A stretch of DNA of 7,948 bases, taken from NCBI GenBank assembly GCA_025355595.1, contig JANXZI010000072.1, positions 1-7,948 of the forward strand, given 5' to 3'. Source of the DNA: Spartobacteria bacterium. GTDB lineage: Bacteria; Verrucomicrobiota; Verrucomicrobiia; Chthoniobacterales; Chthoniobacteraceae. Both the position numbers and the translations under genes were made by a program. Below, piece by piece: positions 6,149 through 7,948 of the stretch. Positions within the stretch are counted from its first letter, which is position 1. Each line of letters begins with the position of its first letter. Below the pieces are notes generated by a model. It was not told the DNA's origin and made no database searches. It saw nothing but the letters and a program-made list of their open reading frames with translations.

Positions 6149-6981
6149 AAGACACCGCCGACCTCATCGCACTCATGTCACCAATGTCGCTGCCCTTGCT
6201 GGCCGCCGCGCCCGCGACGGAGTGGGAGCCGATCGGGATCATCCTGCTCAAGCTCCTCACCATCGCCTTCCTCGTGCTGCTCAACGGCTTCTTTGTCGCG
6301 AGTGAGTTTGCGATTGTGAAAGTGCGCGGCTCGCAACTCGACGCACTGGTCGCCGCCGGGAGGAAGGGCGCGAAATTCGCCCGTCACGTCGTCGCGCACC
6401 TCGATGGCTATCTTTCCGCGACCCAGCTCGGCATCACCCTCGCCAGCCTCGCCCTGGGCTGGGTCGGCGAACCATTTCTCGCGCGCATGCTGGAGCCCTT
6501 CTTCACGCGCGCCGGAGTGAACTCGATGGCGATCATCCACGGCGTATCGTTCACGCTCGCGTTCGCCACGATCACCTTTCTGCACATCGTCATCGGCGAA
6601 CTGGCCCCGAAGTCGCTGGCGATCCGCAAGGCCGCACCGACGGCCCTTTGGGTGAGCCGTCCGCTCGGGCTTTTTTACACCATCTTCAAACCCGCGATCT
6701 GGCTGCTCAACGGCGCGGTCAATCTCATCCTGAAGCATCTGCTGCGGATCGATCCTGTCGCCGAAATGGAACTGGCGCATTCGGAGGAGGAACTGCGCGT
6801 CATCCTCGCCGAGAGCCAGAAAGCGAGCGAAGTCTCGCCGCTCGAAAAGGAGATGCTCCTCAACATCTTCGACCTCCGGAGCCTGAAGGTCCGGGACATT
6901 CTTGGGAGTAGGGTCAGACTGATTGGGAGTAGGGTCAGACTGATAGTTGTAATTGAAGGCGCGCTTTCCACTGCTCGATAA
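6145..6981 (+). pseudogene. Truncated CNNM/CorC-type (hemolysin family, DUF21) membrane protein
   Basis: The frame codes for 278 residues, of which the first 252 match the CNNM/CorC/TlyC 'hemolysin' family. There is a hydrophobic first helix with LNGFFVASEFAIVKVR (46-61), the DUF21 segments SATQLGITLASLALGWVGEP (91-110) and HIVIGELAPKSLAIRKA (147-163), and the linker HSEEELRVILAES (212-224) ending in LRSLKVRDI (244-252). Normally the next residues begin the paired CBS domains (MTPR...) and then a transporter-associated domain, for a total of about 430. Here homology stops exactly at 6900 and is replaced by two copies of a 7-residue repeat (GSRVRLI) and a short random tail. Family members take part in magnesium or cobalt efflux, with the CBS pair binding nucleotides. 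The membrane half is intact and could still be made, but without CBS domains regulation would be lost. The gene is the last of the operon and was evidently cut by a rearrangement. Confidence 0.85.
6902..6943 (+). repeat. Perfect 2 x 21-bp tandem repeat at the CNNM truncation point
   Basis: The 21-bp unit, TT followed by GGGAGTAGGGTCAGACTGA, occurs at 6902-6922 and 6923-6943 with no mismatch. Since 21 is a multiple of three, the repeat stays in frame and adds GSRVRLI twice. It begins one base after the last conserved CNNM codon. GGGTCAG is a motif I associate with ends of REP elements served by RAYT (TnpA-REP) transposases, but there is no transposase and no complementary CTGACCC copy in the window, so that link is weak. 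Confidence 0.8.
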
Positions 6982-6996
6982 TTATGCCTGAAAAAA

Positions 6997-7292
6997 TCAG
7001 TCGCGGAAAAACTCTGCGGTGATGTCGCGCGCTCCGTGAAGGATTCGGGCGATTTCAACTCCGTCTTCTATCGCACGATAGAAGACGAGATAGCGCCGAT
7101 GGGGATGAAACGGAGATTCGGGGCGATCTCCTCCACGGCTTTGCCGAGGAGCGGCTGAGTCGAGAGCTTCTGGAAAATACGGTCAAAGCGATTTAGGAGG
7201 CGGTCAGCGGCAGAAGGGTTGTCTGCGGCGATGTAGGCCCATATTTCCACCGCGTCAGCTTTCGCGGCTGGAGCGCGGATGATCCGTGCCAT
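6997..7292 (-). pseudogene. parE: ParE-type toxin (RelE/ParE family) with a -1 frameshift
   Basis: From the ATG at 7292 the frame gives MARIIRAPAAKADAVEIWAYIA, a typical ParE start, then the helical hairpin (ADRLLNRFDRIFQKL) and NLRFIPIG to residue 66, after which it reads eight unrelated residues to a stop at 7068. The other part of the toxin lies in the -1 frame: moving back one base after the GGC codon (7097-7095) gives R-YLVFYRAIEDG, EIARILHGARDI and EFFRD, ending at TGA 6997-6999. The joined product is 98 residues, the normal ParE size. ParE toxins inhibit DNA gyrase and are held inactive by ParD. The simplest cause is loss of one C from GGCCGC. No standard slippery heptamer is present, but a 12-bp inverted repeat begins eight bases downstream of the shift point. 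The C-terminal strands hold the toxic residues, so the unshifted 74-residue product is probably inactive. Confidence 0.85.
7062..7087. repeat. 12-bp perfect inverted repeat with 2-base centre inside parE
   Basis: CGTCTTCTATCG (7062-7073) and its exact complement CGATAGAAGACG (7076-7087) are separated only by CA. It lies in the coding region for VFYRAIED and just past the frameshift site at about 7094-7097 in the direction of transcription. Such a near-perfect palindrome can extrude or fold during replication and promote small deletions, or form an mRNA stem. Confidence 0.75.
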
Positions 7293-7298
7293 GCCGTA

Positions 7299-7577
7299 TT
7301 AGACGGTTGCCTTGCGAGACGCGAGCAAGGCCCGGCCCCCGGCCTGGATGTCTTCGATGTTCCACTCGGCTCCCTCGCCTCGATCCAGTTCCTCGATGCC
7401 CACCATCACTTTGGCGCGAAGTTCGGCGAACCGCGCCTGATGCAATTGCTCACGGGCGCGGAGTTCGGCGATGGCGTCAGACACGGCTTCGCTCTCGGTG
7501 ACGTAGCGACCGCTTTTCACGGAGGATTCGATGAAACGCTGATCCTCATCCCGGAGTGTGATGGTGACTGTGGTCAT
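7299..7577 (-). CDS. parD: ParD-family ribbon-helix-helix antitoxin
   Basis: The 92-residue product begins MTTVTITLRDEDQRFIESSVKSGRYVTESEAVSDAIAELRARE: the beta-strand and two helices of a ribbon-helix-helix DNA-binding domain, with the GRYVTESEAVSDAI pattern (23-36) characteristic of ParD. The second half is a helical, acidic tail (ELRAKVMVGIEELDRGEGAEW) that in ParD wraps the toxin, ending in DIQAGGRALLASRKA. The gene ends six bases before the parE start, the standard antitoxin-first order, and the dimer would be expected to repress its own promoter upstream of 7577. The gene is complete, while its partner toxin is frameshifted, so it may now be an orphan antitoxin or simply not yet decayed. 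Confidence 0.9.
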   Translation of the reverse strand: MTTVTITLRDEDQRFIESSVKSGRYVTESEAVSDAIAELRAREQLHQARFAELRAKVMVGIEELDRGEGAEWNIEDIQAGGRALLASRKATV

Positions 7578-7622
7578 GGGCTACTTCTACCAAGCGAAAC
7601 GGATTTGAGCAAGGACGAGGGC

Positions 7623-7671
7623 GCGTGGACTCGGCCACGCAGCCGCCTCGCTGCGGACGTGTGCGAGGCGG
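7623..7671. other. Two adjacent perfect hairpins between parD and the PIN remnant
   Basis: A 6-bp stem GCGTGG/CCACGC (7623-7628 and 7635-7640, 6-base loop) is followed after two bases by a 9-bp stem CCGCCTCGC/GCGAGGCGG (7643-7651 and 7663-7671, 11-base loop). They fall in a 109-base non-coding gap upstream of parD. They could be a terminator for the minus-strand gene at the right, a short dispersed palindromic repeat, or a structured leader. No T-run follows on either strand, so no type is assigned. Confidence 0.5.
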
Positions 7672-7686
7672 TCTTCATCGCCGGAT

Positions 7687-7875
7687 TTAGGTTTGCTTGA
7701 TCACATTCACTCCGCGCAGGCCGAAGAGCGGGGCGGCGGCGAGGAGGTGGCGGTCGTTGGAATGGATTTCTGTGAAGCCGTGCTCGGCAGCGGTGGCGAG
7801 GTGGAGGGCGTCCGCGGCGCGGAGGTAGGTGGTGGCAGGGGCGTTGGTGAACAGGCGACGAAGGACGGACAGATA
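7687..7875 (-). pseudogene. C-terminal remnant of a PIN-domain (VapC-type) toxin
   Basis: Read on the minus strand from about 7875 to the TAA at 7689-7687, the frame gives 62 residues with clear PIN-domain signatures: LRAADALHLATAAEHGF, then EIHSNDRHLLAAAPLFGLRGVNVI. The acidic residues of RAAD and SND match the later catalytic aspartates of VapC-type ribonucleases. The first half of the domain, with the opening D and the central E, is not found upstream: further translation to the edge gives a low-complexity stretch without homology (K-A-G-T-T-G-K-S-D-S-D), and no partner antitoxin is in view. Complete PIN toxins are about 130-145 residues. The piece is therefore probably inactive. It is too short to assign to a VapC subgroup. 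Confidence 0.75.
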
Positions 7876-7932
7876 GTTGTGACGATCGCTGTCGCTCTTT
7901 CCAGTTGTTCCCGCTTTGTGTATCTTCCCCCC

Positions 7933-7948
7933 ATGAGCACGCTCACCG
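7933..7948 (+). CDS. Possible start of a plus-strand gene at the right edge
   Basis: ATGAGCACGCTCACC (M-S-T-L-T) opens at 7933 and runs off the window. The AT-richer, T-containing stretch just before it (about 7895-7927) looks more like a 5' region than the PIN remnant does, and PIN homology stops near 7875. Only five codons are visible, so this is a hint only. Confidence 0.25.

Noticed and set aside
6902..6943. CRISPR-like array at the 21-bp tandem repeat
   Set aside because: Only two units with no spacers between them and no cas genes; it is a simple tandem duplication.
7707..7946. A 79-residue minus-strand frame starting MSVLMGG
   Set aside because: Its proline- and threonine-rich sequence is a shifted reading of the PIN remnant, which has clear motifs in the neighbouring frame.

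Overview
The window is GC-rich bacterial chromosomal DNA with dense, mostly short-spaced genes. Few starts carry a clear Shine-Dalgarno sequence; 4635 and 6145 are the exceptions. The gene families (an NhaR-type LysR regulator, an HPF/RaiA-like protein, a YugP-like zinc protease, TerC/Alx, a CNNM/CorC-type protein, ParD/ParE and PIN toxins) suggest a Gram-negative of the Verrucomicrobiota or a neighbouring phylum. That placement is an impression from gene content and sequence style, not a proof.

Left part, minus strand (1-2842), in transcription order: an NhaR-like LysR regulator (1943-2842); a 3' fragment of pnp that keeps the end of the second RNase PH core plus the KH and S1 domains but lacks roughly the first 60% of the enzyme (1112-1906); a 12-bp hairpin (1066-1095); and a GT39/ArnT-like polytopic glycosyltransferase that runs off the left edge (1-1026). 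The glycosyltransferase has no stop in the window, so a simple ORF scan misses it.

Centre, plus strand (2973-about 6900): a probable operon diverging from nhaR. It encodes an HPF/RaiA-like ribosome-associated protein, a DUF1232 protein, a YugP-like membrane zinc metallopeptidase, a small TMEM14-like membrane protein, a TerC/Alx family transporter, and a CNNM/CorC-type protein whose ATG overlaps the TerC stop. The 130-bp divergent region holds two copies of TCGGGCAAG exactly 20 bp apart and a GGCAA-G-TTGCC dyad, a plausible NhaR-like operator. The likely theme is a response to ion, metal or alkaline stress: the regulator senses, the TerC and CNNM proteins move cations, the protease controls membrane proteins, and the HPF-like protein protects ribosomes.

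Right part (6901-7948) is a decayed accessory region. The CNNM gene is cut off just before its CBS domains and runs into a 2 x 21-bp tandem repeat. It is followed, on the minus strand, by a parDE toxin-antitoxin pair whose parE carries a -1 frameshift beside a 12-bp perfect inverted repeat. Next come a double hairpin and a C-terminal remnant of a PIN-domain (VapC-type) toxin. At the extreme right edge an ATG on the plus strand may begin another gene. No rRNA, tRNA, CRISPR array or complete insertion sequence was seen. I did not find a convincing new system; the strongest leads are the NhaR-linked stress operon, the three truncation junctions and the parE frameshift next to a palindrome.
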